From contig JABLUY010000252.1 in assembly GCA_013306675.1 (NCBI GenBank), forward strand, positions 1 to 53,411: a DNA stretch of 53,411 nucleotides. The letters are read 5' to 3'. Position 1 is the stretch's first letter. Every line of letters begins with the position of its first letter. Below the pieces are notes generated by a model. The model made no database searches. It saw nothing but the letters and a program-made list of their open reading frames with translations, and was not told the DNA's origin. Origin of the DNA: Thraustochytrium sp. TN22. Its lineage: Eukaryota > Sar > Bigyra > Thraustochytrida > Thraustochytriidae. This document shows positions 18,970 to 28,489 of the stretch, piece after piece. The translations under genes were made by a program, and so were the position numbers.

Positions 18970-20530
18970 GTTTGCCTCTGCGCGCTGCTTTGGAGCGCTG
19001 CCTGGAGCGCTGCTCGGAGCGGCCCACGCCCACGCGAGCGTGCATTGACTGCACGCTCGCTCGCCCGCTCTCCAACAATAGCTACAACAAGCCCTGCCTG
19101 CTCTCTGCAGCTGTGTGTCCCGTGCCCCATCTCTGCGGCCACATGATTGATGCTAGTAGTCGAACACAGAGAAAGAGCATATTCCTGTACCTGGTTGCGG
19201 TCTGTTTTTGCCTTTGCCTTTGCCTTTGCCTTTGCGTGGCGAGGCGAGGCGAGAGAGCTTGAATGAAGAGACGGGCCTTGGCAAGGCCTTTCCCGCGTGC
19301 GCCCAAGGTCAACTTGTGTCTTGGTCTCGCATCAGAAGGTGGGTGGCATTCAATGGGCCGGGCCGGCGGGCCGGCCACCATGCGTGCGCTCGCTTGCGCG
19401 TAAAAGGCTGAGGCTTTGGTGCCGTGTCGCTGCACACGCGCTCACGCTTGCCTGGCATTGCCTGCCAAGCCAGGACTGCTGAGCCTTGTCACCGCAGAAC
19501 TGAGCGGCACGAGAAAAAAGTGCCTGCTATTGTCCCCCGGAGGAGCTGGAGAGCGCCACGCGCCGCCACGCGCCGCCTGCTGCTCACCGTTCCCTTCCGT
19601 TCTGTGCTATTCTCAAGCTCCAATCGCCTTCTAAGGAGTCTCTTACGCCTTGCCAGCGACCAGCCAGTAGCCAAGCTTCTCGAGCAAGTCCTCAAGCAAG
19701 TAGTTCGCTCTCAAGTAACGAAGTCTCGAGCTCCTGACCTTGTCTCCAAGAGCTCCCAGCCCGCCATCCCAAGCACCTTTGCCCTTGCCTTGCTTGCAGC
19801 CTCCAAAGGCCCGCCCGCCGTCGCCCGCTGCATCCCTCCTTTAGCTTACAATCCTCTCCACGCCAGCCTCTGCAGCCGTGCTCCCTCGCCTCTCCGCCCT
19901 GGCCGCCGCCTCGTCCTCCGCCGCGCTCTCGCCGCCCTCCTCCTCCTCTTCACCGTCGCCGCGCTCGCGCCCGTCGCCGGGACCGCCGGCCCCGGTCCCG
20001 TCGCGCACCGGGGTCCGCGCGCACGCCCCCTGCGGGCGCGCTGCGCCGCGCTGCGGGTCTGCGGGTGCGCTGCGGGCGCGCTGCGGGCGCCTTTTCTTTG
20101 CGCCTGGCCAAGGCAGCGCAGGCTCGCACAGGCCACCTGCCGGTTTTTCCCTCGGAGCCCTTGGCGCTCCGGCGCCGCCGCCCGCGCCGCCGCGCCGGAG
20201 CTCGCGCGCGCGCGCTCGCCGCCGGGCCTGCGCTCGCCGGCGCTCGCCGCCCGGCCGCCGTCGAGTTTCGCTGGCCGCCCCGCGCAGCTGGCTAGCCAAG
20301 TTGATCCCGGCACCTGGGTTCCTGGGTTCAGGGCTCGCGGGTTAGTTCGCAGCAAGCACGCGAGCTAGCCAGCTTCGCTCGAGCTGGAGCCCGAGCTAGC
20401 TAGCTTCAAGCGCGCCTCGCCTGCAGGCAGGGAGGTTCGGAGGCGCGCTCGTGATCGCTCGCGCGCTCGCTCGCCGCGCTGACGAGCGCACGCGCGCCGC
20501 GAATCGCGCCGGGTCGAGCGCGCGAAGCGC

Positions 20531-20571
20531 CACGCAGCGCAGCGCAGCGCAGCGCAGCGCAGCGCAGCGCA
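20531..20571. repeat. (GCGCA)n pentanucleotide repeat
   Basis: About eight uninterrupted copies. Confidence 0.95.
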
Positions 20572-21171
20572 GAGCACGCGGAGAATGCAGCGCCGACGTT
20601 CGCCAGTTGCGCCAAGGCAACGCGTGCTTGGTTGCAATGCTCTGATCAGTGTCGGCGACTCGAGGCCCTTCCTTCAAGTCCCTTCCCAAGCCGCCGCAAA
20701 GTGACGTTAACCTGGGCGGGCTTCAACTTCACAAGCGCCGGGTCCGGGCGCGGCCCCAGAAAAGGCGGCCGGGCAAGCAAGTCGCCGCGCGAGCAAAAGG
20801 CGGCGCCGCGCAGCCCGCCGGCGCCCGCCGGCAGCCAGGCAGCCGGCCGGCCTCTCCCGCCTCCGCCGCGCCGCGCCGCGCCGCGGCCTCGGCGCGGAGG
20901 TCGGTCTTCTGATCAGGCGGGCGCGCCGTGGAGAACCCGGCATGACCTGCTAGTGCTACTTACTAGTTCTGCAGCGCAGTGACAGGCGCGCACGCGCTGA
21001 CGGTCAGCGGTCATGGTCACTCGGACCGTGTGGTCGGCGGGGGGCAAGGCGGCGCGGGCGAGCGCGAGCAGCGGAGCGGCGCATCGTCGCGGCGCGGGCA
21101 ACTTCAGTCGCGCGGCGGCGCGGCTGGAGGCAGGCAGGGCGCGCGAGCCGAGGCCAGCTCTGCAGCGGCCG

Positions 21172-21248
21172 CCTGCCTGCCTGCCTGCCTGTCTGCCTGT
21201 CTGCCTGTCTGCCTGCCTGGCTGCCTGGCTGCCTGGCTGCCTGCCTGC
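21172..21248. repeat. (CTGC)n tetranucleotide repeat
   Basis: CTGC copies with CTGT and CTGG variants, about 150-230 bases upstream of the SARDH-like ATG. Confidence 0.95.
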
Positions 21249-21399
21249 ACGGCGCGGTCGCAGGGCGGCAGACCGCCGTCCTTGTCCTTTTCCGCGGCGA
21301 GCGGCTTCACGCGGGCGGGTGCTGCGCAAGGCGCGGCAGTCCCACATCGAGGAGGAGGAGGAGGAGAGGCAGGCGGCCAGGAGAGCGAAGCGGCGGAAA

Positions 21400-24225
21400 A
21401 TGCTGTCGGGCAGGGCCCTGCGCACGCAGGCGCGGCGCGTGGCGCGGCAGCAGCGCAAGGCGGCCGGCAAGGCGGGCGGGAGCCGGGGCCTGGCCAGCAA
21501 GGCGCAGGACCTGCCGGAGGAGGCGGATGTGGTCGTGGTGGGCGGCGGGTCGGTGGGCTCGTCGGTGCTGTACCACCTGCAGGAGCGCGGCCTGAACGCC
21601 GTGCTGCTGGAGAAGGACCAGCTCACGGCAGGCACGACGTGGCACAGCGCGGGCATGCTGTGGCGCCTGCGCCCCTCGGACATCGACGTGGAGCTGCACA
21701 CGTACACGCGCGAGATGTGCAAGAAGCTCGAGGAGGAGACCGAGGTGGCCAGCTGGACCGAGAACGGCGGCCTCTTCATCGCCGGCAACCGCGAGCGCCT
21801 GGCCGAGTACGAGCGCCTCTCGGAGATCGGCCGCTACTACGGCATCGAGAGCCGCGTGCTCAAGCCGCACGAGATCAAGGACGTGCACCCGCTCATCAAC
21901 GTGGACGACGTGCACGGCGGCATGTACTCGCCGACGGACGGCACCATCGACCCGGCCGGCATCGTCATGGCGTACGCCAAGGCGGCGCGCAAGCGCGGCG
22001 GCCGCATCTTCGAGGGCGTCGGCATCGCCGGCATCGAGACGACCACGCACGCCTCGACGGATGCCAAGCAGGTGACGGCCGTGACGACCACGACCGGCCA
22101 CCGCATCAAGACCAAGATGGTGGTGAACGCCGCGGGCGCCTGGGCCAACAACGTGGCCGCCATGGTGGACGCCAAGCTGCCGCTGCTGGCCATGAAGCAC
22201 GCCTTCGTGGTGACCGAGCGCATCGAGGGCATGCACGGCGGCCTGCCCAACGTGCGCGACCACGACCTCAGCATCTACCTCAAGACGCAGGGCGACGCCA
22301 TGGCCATTGGCGGCTACGAGCAGAACCCGGAGTTCTGGGACACGGTCAACAACGAGTTCGCCTTCGGCCTCTTCGAGCTGGACTGGGAGACCTTCGGCCA
22401 GAACCTCGAGGGCACCCTGCTCCGCTGCCCGGCCGTCGAGTCGGCCGGCATCAAGTCCACGGTCTGCGGCCCGGAGTCCTTCACCCCGGACCACAAGCCG
22501 CTCGTGGGCCCGCAGCCCGGCGTGCGCGGCATGTTCAACGCCTGCGGCTTCAACTCCATGGGCATGATGCTCGGCGGTGGCATGGGCCGCGAGGTGGCCA
22601 CCTGGATCACCGAGGGCTCGCCGTCGCTCGACCTCTTCTCGTTCGACTGCTCGCGCTTCCACGCCGACTCGGTCGCCGACCCCAAGTGGGTCAAGGACCG
22701 CACGCACGAGTCCTACGCCAAGACGTACTCGATCGTCTTCCCGCACGATGAGGCGCTCTCGGGCCGCGGCTCGCGCAAGTCGGCGCTCTACGACGAGCTC
22801 GCCAAGCGCGGCTGCTTCTACCAGGCTCGCCACGGCTTCGAGCGCCCCGGCTGGTTCGTGCCCAAGTCGGACCCGCGCCACGAGAACAACATGCCGCTCC
22901 CGTACGACTACTACGGCGCCTACGAGGAGGGCGCCTGGCGCCTCGCGCCCTCCAAGCGCGACACGCCGGAGGCCCCCGTCGACGTGCCCAAGCACGAGGT
23001 CAACACCTACCGCGACCTCATCTACGACGAGCTCACCTTCGGCTGGCAGCACAACGTCGCCGCCGTCGCCGATGAGTGCCGCGCCGCGCGCGAGGGTGTC
23101 GCCATCTTCGACCAGTCGTACTTCGGCAAGTTCTTTCTCCGCGGCCCCGACGCCGCCGCCGCCGTGCAGTGGATCTGCGGCGCCGACATGGAGAAGCAGG
23201 TTCCCGGCACCGTCACTTACACCCCGCTCTGTAACGAGCGCGGTGGCACCGAGGCTGACCTCACCGTCACCCGCCTCCCGGACGACTCGGGCTACTACTT
23301 CGCCGCCGGTGGCAACACCGCCACCAAGGACTTCGACTGGATCCAGCGCCAGATCGAGGCCAAGGGCTTCAACGCCACCCTCAGCGACGCCAGCGACGAC
23401 TACGCCATGATCTCCATCCAGGGCCCGTTCTCGCGCGACCTCATCGAGCCGCTCATCACCTCGGGCGACAACCTCTCGGACGCCGCCCAGCCCTTCTCCA
23501 CCTGCCGCCAGATCTCCATCGGCGGCCACGACGTCTACTGCCTTCGCCTCACCTTCGTCGGCGAGCTCGGCTTTGAGCTCCACGTCCCGTCGCGCTACGC
23601 CGCCGATGTCTACCGCCTGGTCCGCGAGGCCGGCGAGAAGTACGAGGCCGAGAACGGCGTCCCCGTCCGCGATGCCGGCTACCGCGCCATCGACTCGCTC
23701 TCCGCCGAGAAGAGCTTCCGCCACTGGCATGCCGACCTCAGCAACGCCGACACCCCGCTCGAGGCCAACATCGGCTTCACCGTGCTCTCCAAGCTCAAGC
23801 GCGAGGACCAGCCCGACTTCCTCGGCCGCGATGCTCTCCAGAAGCAGCGCGCCGCTGGCCTCCAGAAGAAGCTCGTCTGCCTCGAGCTCGATGACCCCTC
23901 CATCCCGCTCCACGGCATGGAGACCATCTGGCGCGACGGCGAGTGCGTCGGCCTCGTCCGCTCCACTGCCTTCGGCCACTACATGGGCAAGACCATCGCC
24001 TATGGCTACGTGCGCCGCGACATCGAGGACGGCACCATCACCAAGAAGTGGCTCGACGCCGGCAAGTGGCAGCTCGGTGACAAGGGCAAGGAGTTCTCCG
24101 CCACCCTTCACCACTCCGCGCCCTTCGACCCCAAGAACAAGCGCGTCAAGGGCGACTACTCCGCCGAGGACTTTGGCGAGGCCAGCCCCTCTGCCCAGAA
24201 GGCCTCCCTCGTCTTTGCCAAGTAA
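21400..24225 (+). CDS. SARDH: mitochondrial sarcosine dehydrogenase-like flavoprotein (DAO + GcvT)
   Basis: 941 residues (animal SARDH about 918). The N-terminus MLSGRALRTQARRVARQQRK...SRGLASKAQ is basic, lacks acidic residues and ends in a presequence-like RGLAS, pointing to mitochondria. FAD domain: VVVVGGGSVGSS (glycine motif 48-53) and LTAGTTWHSAGMLWRLRPSD, with H82 as the expected covalent-flavin histidine; the WRLRPSD that follows is the SARDH signature. The C-terminal GcvT-like folate domain begins near residue 563 (FDQSYFGKFFLRGPDAAAAV) and includes ERGGTEADLTVTRL and VGELGFELHVPS. The reaction is sarcosine to glycine with methylene-tetrahydrofolate formed and electrons to ETF. An in-frame ATG at 21013 lies in low-complexity repeat sequence, so 21400 is preferred. 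Same strand as the DMGDH-like gene, 2.4 kb downstream, catalysing the next step of the same route. Confidence 0.92.
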   Translation: MLSGRALRTQARRVARQQRKAAGKAGGSRGLASKAQDLPEEADVVVVGGGSVGSSVLYHLQERGLNAVLLEKDQLTAGTTWHSAGMLWRLRPSDIDVELHTYTREMCKKLEEETEVASWTENGGLFIAGNRERLAEYERLSEIGRYYGIESRVLKPHEIKDVHPLINVDDVHGGMYSPTDGTIDPAGIVMAYAKAARKRGGRIFEGVGIAGIETTTHASTDAKQVTAVTTTTGHRIKTKMVVNAAGAWANNVAAMVDAKLPLLAMKHAFVVTERIEGMHGGLPNVRDHDLSIYLKTQGDAMAIGGYEQNPEFWDTVNNEFAFGLFELDWETFGQNLEGTLLRCPAVESAGIKSTVCGPESFTPDHKPLVGPQPGVRGMFNACGFNSMGMMLGGGMGREVATWITEGSPSLDLFSFDCSRFHADSVADPKWVKDRTHESYAKTYSIVFPHDEALSGRGSRKSALYDELAKRGCFYQARHGFERPGWFVPKSDPRHENNMPLPYDYYGAYEEGAWRLAPSKRDTPEAPVDVPKHEVNTYRDLIYDELTFGWQHNVAAVADECRAAREGVAIFDQSYFGKFFLRGPDAAAAVQWICGADMEKQVPGTVTYTPLCNERGGTEADLTVTRLPDDSGYYFAAGGNTATKDFDWIQRQIEAKGFNATLSDASDDYAMISIQGPFSRDLIEPLITSGDNLSDAAQPFSTCRQISIGGHDVYCLRLTFVGELGFELHVPSRYAADVYRLVREAGEKYEAENGVPVRDAGYRAIDSLSAEKSFRHWHADLSNADTPLEANIGFTVLSKLKREDQPDFLGRDALQKQRAAGLQKKLVCLELDDPSIPLHGMETIWRDGECVGLVRSTAFGHYMGKTIAYGYVRRDIEDGTITKKWLDAGKWQLGDKGKEFSATLHHSAPFDPKNKRVKGDYSAEDFGEASPSAQKASLVFAK

Positions 24226-24616
24226 GCCGAGAGAGAAGAGCGCGCCGCTACGAACGAGGCAAATCACATCTGCCTACAATCTCGTGCGCCCATCCTGCAT
24301 CCCTGTGTTCTGAACCCCAACAAAAGGCTGACTTTGATGATGATTTGCTTGCTTTGCTTTGCGACCGTGACGCACGGCCACGGGACGGAAAGCGTACGTC
24401 TCGGCGGCATCCGTATCGGCATCCTCTCAGGTTTCCTCGTTTATTACATCGTGTGACTGGCGGGCAGGCTCTTGCTCGCTTACGATTTCGCTGTGCAGAT
24501 CGGGCTGGAGGATACCGCCAGTCCTTTCTACACCTTCGAGGTTTTCCCCTTCGTCTCGCAGCACGCCGTTCGACTGCTCCCAGTCCATCGTCTGAATTGA
24601 CGGCTACACCGCGAGC
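24226..24616. other. intergenic, no gene seen
   Basis: 391 bases after the SARDH-like stop; composition becomes less GC-rich from about 24300, the left border of a distinct island that runs to about 29.5 kb. Fragments of open frames without recognisable features. Confidence 0.5.
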
Positions 24617-24932
24617 ATGTCGGCGGTGCTGCTGCGTGGCACTCGGAATGACGAGCGCTACTGCTTCTTCAACATCAACGAGAAGTTTCCGCGGGACGTC
24701 ATCGCGGCGCCGCAGCGCATCTACGTCCTTTCCAAGGAGCTCGTGGGGAGCGGCCAGCGCATCTACGTCAAGAGGGACTACGGTTACCTACCAGACGCGG
24801 GACCTCGGCGACATGTACTTTGAGTACGAGTTCCTCATGTACCTGCGCAAGGAGAGCTCCGATGGCAACTGCATGTACCTCGAGGACCAGTACCTGCGCG
24901 ACATGAAGGTCAACAGCACCCTCGTCTTCTAA
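24617..24932 (+). CDS. small orphan protein, reading frame changes near 24780
   Basis: Not recognised. From the ATG at 24617 the sequence reads as a plausible folded protein (NDERYCFFNINEKFPRDVI, RIYVLSKELVGSGQRIYVK) until about 24780; then the neighbouring frame becomes the plausible one (TRDLGDMYFEYEFLMYLRKE) and runs to a stop at 24930-24932. The switch could be a short intron of about 50 bases (a GT...CCAG candidate ends at about 24791), an indel, or an assembly error. Total length would be roughly 90-105 residues. Aromatic-rich, without signal peptide or membrane segment. Lower GC and a different codon choice from the metabolic genes. Confidence 0.45.
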
Positions 24933-25081
24933 CGACGCGACGCAGCGACGCAACTCACTCACCCTAACTTAGGCTAGTTCGGTAGGCAGCAGCGCAAGCG
25001 CACGCCATACAATCTTTCTTTTGATTTTTCCATCATCATCATCATCATCACTGCCTGCCACTGGGCAGCCCGCCACTGCCG

Positions 25082-26875
25082 TCACTGCCGCTCAAGGCAA
25101 GTACGCAGCGCCTCCATCTCGCGCCGCTTCGCCGCTTTGTCGCGGCTGCGAGTTGCCTTGCCGAGGTCGATGACAGCCGCGCACTGCCTGCTGGCGTCCC
25201 ACACGACGTTGCGGAGCGCGACATCGCCATGCAGGAACCCCCCAGAATGAACAGCCGCCAGCGCTGCCAGCGCCGACCTCTTCACTTCTGGAGTGATCGA
25301 GACCAGACCGGACGACAGGGCAACGCCTGCCTCCGCAGTCACCACCACGTGGCGGAAGCCCTGGAGAGGCCCGCCAAAAACGAGCACCGGGAGCGCGCTG
25401 CCCTGGAGCCGGTGGAGGGCTCGGTAGGCATCTAGTTCCGCATCGTTGAGGGAAATCGCGTGCTTCGTCTCGCCGTCACGCTTGGACACCATGGCGTCCT
25501 TGATGAAGAGCGCAGGGAGCCCTTCGTCGCTGCCGGCTTCGGCCAGCGACAGCCGCACCACACCACTGAACTCGTTGCTGCTGACGCGCGTGTAGCGTGC
25601 ATCCCAGGGCAGCGGCAGGAGCGCTATGAGCAGATGCTCCGGCATCTCAGGCCTCACGTTGGAACCAGGGCCAGACGCAGTACTGCCATTGGCGTTGGCG
25701 TTGGCGTTGGCGTTGGCGTTGGCGCGGCGCCGAGAGCTGAAGCGAGAACCGCGCCGCGTCGCGCCCGTGTCAGCAGTCTTGACATCCATCAGGAAGTCTA
25801 TGGCTTCTTTCGTCGCGCCAACGGTCCAGTTTTTCCTCGGATGCGCACCCGTCCACTGGTCTCTGACGTGGATGAAGAGGCGCGATCTTTTGTTGGGGAA
25901 AGTTCCTCCAATAGCACGCTCTCTGTACGCAGTGACTAGAAACAGCAGGTAGGCCATGCGTGCAGAATTGGGCCCTTCCACTGCGCCATCGAAAGCGTCG
26001 GTCACTTGGAGCGTCGGAGTATCGGGTGAGTCGCGAGTGCCAGCGTCCTCGCGGCGGAAGAACCAGGTGTGCTTGGTGGTGGACAGTGCGCCGTACTTCA
26101 GGCCGAGTATGATCATGTAGCCGTAGACTTGGGCGAGAACCGCCTTGATGTGTGAACTATCGTTCCACGTATCGACCAGTTCTCTGCTGTCGGCAGGAAG
26201 CGACGCACCTTCTTCGGATTTGTGCTCGTGCACAGCGAACATCGTCTCACTACCGAGAATGCCGATGTGAGAGATCCAGACGGCGTCTGGGCGCGTGTTG
26301 AGCATCGTGGAATGCTCGCTCATGAAACGCACTAAGGAGCCCCTGTCGATGACGTCGAGCGCAGTCGAGCAGCAGTGCGTAACATTCGATGTGAAGATCC
26401 TCAGGAGCGGGGCTTCCTTCCAACCGGGATTGATGGGGCCTTGTGTGTCGCTCTCCAAGACGGTAGTGTTTGCAGCGCGGTTCGCCGGAGAGAGTACACC
26501 AGGGTCCAAGGTCCACTGCTCCAGATTCACGACCTGAATTGACCAGCTACGAAGGGCCGACCCGGTGCCCGTGGACTCCGATGCCCGCACCGCGTGATCG
26601 TCCTCGCCATCGTAAACAGGTCGCTCGAAAGCCGCCTCAAGCGGCCAAACAACCTGATCTAATCTTGCCTGCAACCCATCTCCTCTGTTCAAAGCGCAGA
26701 GGAACTGCCCAGCGATAGAGGCGAGGAACTCCTGACATTGAAGCTCTTCTGCACGCGCGCGCACAGCCAGCCGCATCTCGCTGCTCCAGCCAGGCATCTC
26801 CGCTCCAGTCAGGCCAAGTAGTTCGGCTTCCGTCCAGTTGTCCACATCCCGCACCGCATCCTCGTCGTGCGCCAT
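25082..26875 (-). CDS. PD-(D/E)xK nuclease-like plus protein-kinase-like fusion (Crinkler-effector type architecture)
   Basis: 597 residues from the ATG at 26875. The middle part (about 160-345) carries a restriction-endonuclease-like motif: P196-D197, then E217-x-K219 (AVHEHKS) and Q249-x-Y251 (LAQVYGYM), with YGALSTTKHTWFFRR as the following strands. The C-terminal part (about 410-597) looks like a protein kinase fold: candidate ATP lysine K459 (LFIKDAM), catalytic loop H549-G-D551-x4-N556 (FLHGDVALRNVV) and D570-L-G in place of DFG. An Ala-Asn dipeptide run (about 385-396) from a GTTGGC hexamer array links them. Nuclease-kinase fusions of this type are known among Crinkler/RHS-like effectors of oomycetes, chytrids and other eukaryotes, often species-specific and multicopy. 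No secretion signal is visible, so an intracellular or defence-like role is possible. Divergently arranged with the Atg8-like gene. Confidence 0.75.
   Translation of the reverse strand: MAHDEDAVRDVDNWTEAELLGLTGAEMPGWSSEMRLAVRARAEELQCQEFLASIAGQFLCALNRGDGLQARLDQVVWPLEAAFERPVYDGEDDHAVRASESTGTGSALRSWSIQVVNLEQWTLDPGVLSPANRAANTTVLESDTQGPINPGWKEAPLLRIFTSNVTHCCSTALDVIDRGSLVRFMSEHSTMLNTRPDAVWISHIGILGSETMFAVHEHKSEEGASLPADSRELVDTWNDSSHIKAVLAQVYGYMIILGLKYGALSTTKHTWFFRREDAGTRDSPDTPTLQVTDAFDGAVEGPNSARMAYLLFLVTAYRERAIGGTFPNKRSRLFIHVRDQWTGAHPRKNWTVGATKEAIDFLMDVKTADTGATRRGSRFSSRRRANANANANANANGSTASGPGSNVRPEMPEHLLIALLPLPWDARYTRVSSNEFSGVVRLSLAEAGSDEGLPALFIKDAMVSKRDGETKHAISLNDAELDAYRALHRLQGSALPVLVFGGPLQGFRHVVVTAEAGVALSSGLVSITPEVKRSALAALAAVHSGGFLHGDVALRNVVWDASRQCAAVIDLGKATRSRDKAAKRREMEALRTCLERQ
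25690..25728. repeat. (GTTGGC)n hexamer inside the nuclease-kinase gene
   Basis: Six to seven copies in frame; encodes the Ala-Asn dipeptide run between the two domains. Confidence 0.9.
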
Positions 26876-27274
26876 GCTGGCAGCGTACCGCTCGGCGCCT
26901 CTTACCTCGGCTCGGCTAGAAAAAGTCGACCCGCAGCGCCCCACCCGCGCCCGCGCGGCTGCCGCCGCCGCCGCCTGCCTCCGCCCGCCCGCGCGCGCGC
27001 ACGCGCGCTGCCGCGCCGCCGCCCCGCCGCGCCGCCGCCGCCCGCCGCGGGAGAATGAGGTTTGCTGCGCCGGCGTCGCCCGGCGCCACGCAGCCTCCAG
27101 CCTCCCTCGCCGTGCCTCCCACGCCGTCCCCGCCGTCCCTCGCCATCGCTGGGCTTGTGCACGCGGCGGCCACCACGGCTTGTGCACGCAGCGGCTTGTG
27201 CACGCGGCGAGGGGCGAGTGGCATAAGATCACTAGTGAGAGTGACCATGGTGAGAGGAGAGTGGAACGGCACGG

Positions 27275-27305
<31 letters not shown>

Positions 27306-27360
27306 GGGGAGTGGGGGAGCGGCGGTAGTGCGTGGAGCAGCAAGCAGAACAACGAAGGGC
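26876..27360. promoter_or_regulatory. divergent intergenic region (shared promoter candidate)
   Basis: 485 bases between the ATG of the minus-strand nuclease-kinase gene and the ATG of the plus-strand Atg8-like gene. Includes CCG/GGC-rich tracts (about 26935-27050 and 27272-27315) and a repeated TTGTGCACGCGGCG word near 27155-27205. Both start codons face away, so the promoters must lie here. Confidence 0.5.
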
Positions 27361-27729
27361 ATGTCCAGCAAAGCAAAGACGACCCGAGAATTAGTGGAGA
27401 GTACTGTGCCGGCGCACACTAAGACAGCGCGAGTGGCCTATTTCAAAAAAGAGTACCCGTCGCACGTGCCAGTGTTTGTCGGCATGGACGGCGCGCTGTA
27501 CCGCTACGTCCTGGAGAGAGAGAGCAGCTTCGGACAGTTCATGTACGCATTTCGGCGGCGCGTGACGCTCGAGGCCAGCGCTGGACTCTTCGCCTGTGTG
27601 GAATCGGAGGATGAGCCTGGCGGCTGCACCCCGTCCATGGCCACGAGCATTGGGGCACTCGCTGACCAATTCATGCACAGGGACGGCTACATCTACATCA
27701 CGATGTCACGGGAGAACACCTTCGGCTGA
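27361..27729 (+). CDS. divergent Atg8/LC3/GABARAP-like ubiquitin-fold protein with exposed C-terminal Gly
   Basis: 122 residues from the ATG at 27361 (Atg8 is usually 115-125); longer in-frame starts at 27055 and 27247 would add low-complexity GC-rich sequence. Seen: ARVAYFKKEYPSHVPVFV (Atg8 helix 2/strand 1 region), SSFGQFMYAFRRRVTL (counterpart of VGQFVYVIRKRIKL), PSMATSIGALADQF, and the hallmark end DGYIYITMSRENTFG. The last codon is Gly122, directly followed by TGA at 27727-27729, so no Atg4 trimming would be needed before lipidation. The loop between strand 1 and the KYLVP-like strand is shortened by several residues. Atg8 proteins are conjugated to phosphatidylethanolamine and recruit cargo receptors in autophagy. 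This looks like an extra, diverged paralogue and not the core Atg8; it sits in the compositionally distinct island. Confidence 0.85.
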   Translation: MSSKAKTTRELVESTVPAHTKTARVAYFKKEYPSHVPVFVGMDGALYRYVLERESSFGQFMYAFRRRVTLEASAGLFACVESEDEPGGCTPSMATSIGALADQFMHRDGYIYITMSRENTFG

Positions 27730-27776
27730 AAAGGAGGATGGTAAGCGCTATCACTGCCTGTTAGTCCTGACTCACG

Positions 27777-27828
27777 AAGCAAGCGAGCAAGCGAGCAAGC
27801 GAGCAAGCGAGCAAGCGAGCAAGCGAGT
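27777..27828. repeat. (GCAAGCGA)n 8-bp tandem repeat
   Basis: Six or so perfect copies just downstream of the Atg8-like stop. Confidence 0.95.
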
Positions 27829-27956
27829 CCGCATTGGCAAGGAAGAAGTAAGTTGGTCAGTAAGTCAGTTATTTTGGTTGCTTAGTCACTCAGTCACTCA
27901 GTCACTCCTCTGCTCGTCCGCTCGTCCGCTCCGCCGCACGCTCGCCCCAAGGTTAG

Positions 27957-28367
27957 TTACACAAGGCCATCGCCTAGCTGGAGGTAGAAGTGCACAGGCG
28001 GTGCTTGGCCGTTCAGGTGCAGATAGGTCATGTTCTGCGCGACCATGAGCTCGCTCGTGCGTTGATCGTAGGTGCCACGATTGAGCACGTGATCCGAGTA
28101 GACGTACTCGTGGGCGTGCCCGATCCTCCAGGAGCCGCCGTAGTGGATGGGGCCAGTGGGCGTCTCGCGCCAGGAGAAATTCTTGGGGTCGATGCCGGTG
28201 CCTGACGTGCGGAAGGGCACCACCTGCCACACCCACTTGCCGACCACCGCGGGATCGACAGGGATGCCAGTCTCGGCGGTGACGCTGGTGGTAGTGTACT
28301 CGAAGAGGGTGCCCCGCGCGATCTTTACCTTCTTGAGGACGAAGTAGCACTCATCGTACTGCCCCAA
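27957..28367 (-). CDS. orphan reading frame, downstream segment
   Basis: Not recognised. Open minus-strand frame ending at 27957-27959; it has no ATG at its upper end (the track-like start is a TTG codon) and stays open upstream to about 28530, so it is probably the 3' part of a larger gene. Sequence looks genuinely coding: mixed hydrophobic and aromatic composition (YDECYFVLKKVKIARGTLFE, GKWVWQVVPFRTSG, WRIGHAHEYVYS), no low complexity. It follows the 28490-28957 segment in a different frame, and the two overlap or meet near 28490-28530. No signal peptide or membrane helix. Confidence 0.45.
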   Translation of the reverse strand: MGQYDECYFVLKKVKIARGTLFEYTTTSVTAETGIPVDPAVVGKWVWQVVPFRTSGTGIDPKNFSWRETPTGPIHYGGSWRIGHAHEYVYSDHVLNRGTYDQRTSELMVAQNMTYLHLNGQAPPVHFYLQLGDGLV

Positions 28368-28489
28368 CGGATTGTTATTGATGCTCCAGTAGTCCAGGAT
28401 GTGGCAGATACCCTTGACGGTGCGAGTGAAGGCGCGCGCATTGCGCTCGCGCGGATACTTATCGTCCGAGGGGCCGTCCGTATCGCGAT

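Larger units (their letters stand above)
18970..21399. other. intergenic between DMGDH-like and SARDH-like genes
   Basis: 2.4 kb, 3' end of the first and promoter/leader of the second plus-strand gene. Contains TTTGCC hexamers (19206-19235), a GCGCA pentamer array (20531-20571) and a CTGC/CTGG tetramer array (21172-21248). Open frames across 19.4-20.4 kb are Arg/Ala-rich and overlap antisense frames; no domain was recognised. Confidence 0.6.

Noticed and set aside
19424-20368. 314-codon plus-strand frame between DMGDH- and SARDH-like genes
   Set aside because: Arg/Leu/Pro-rich without conserved motifs, overlaps equally long antisense frames and a spacer full of short repeats.
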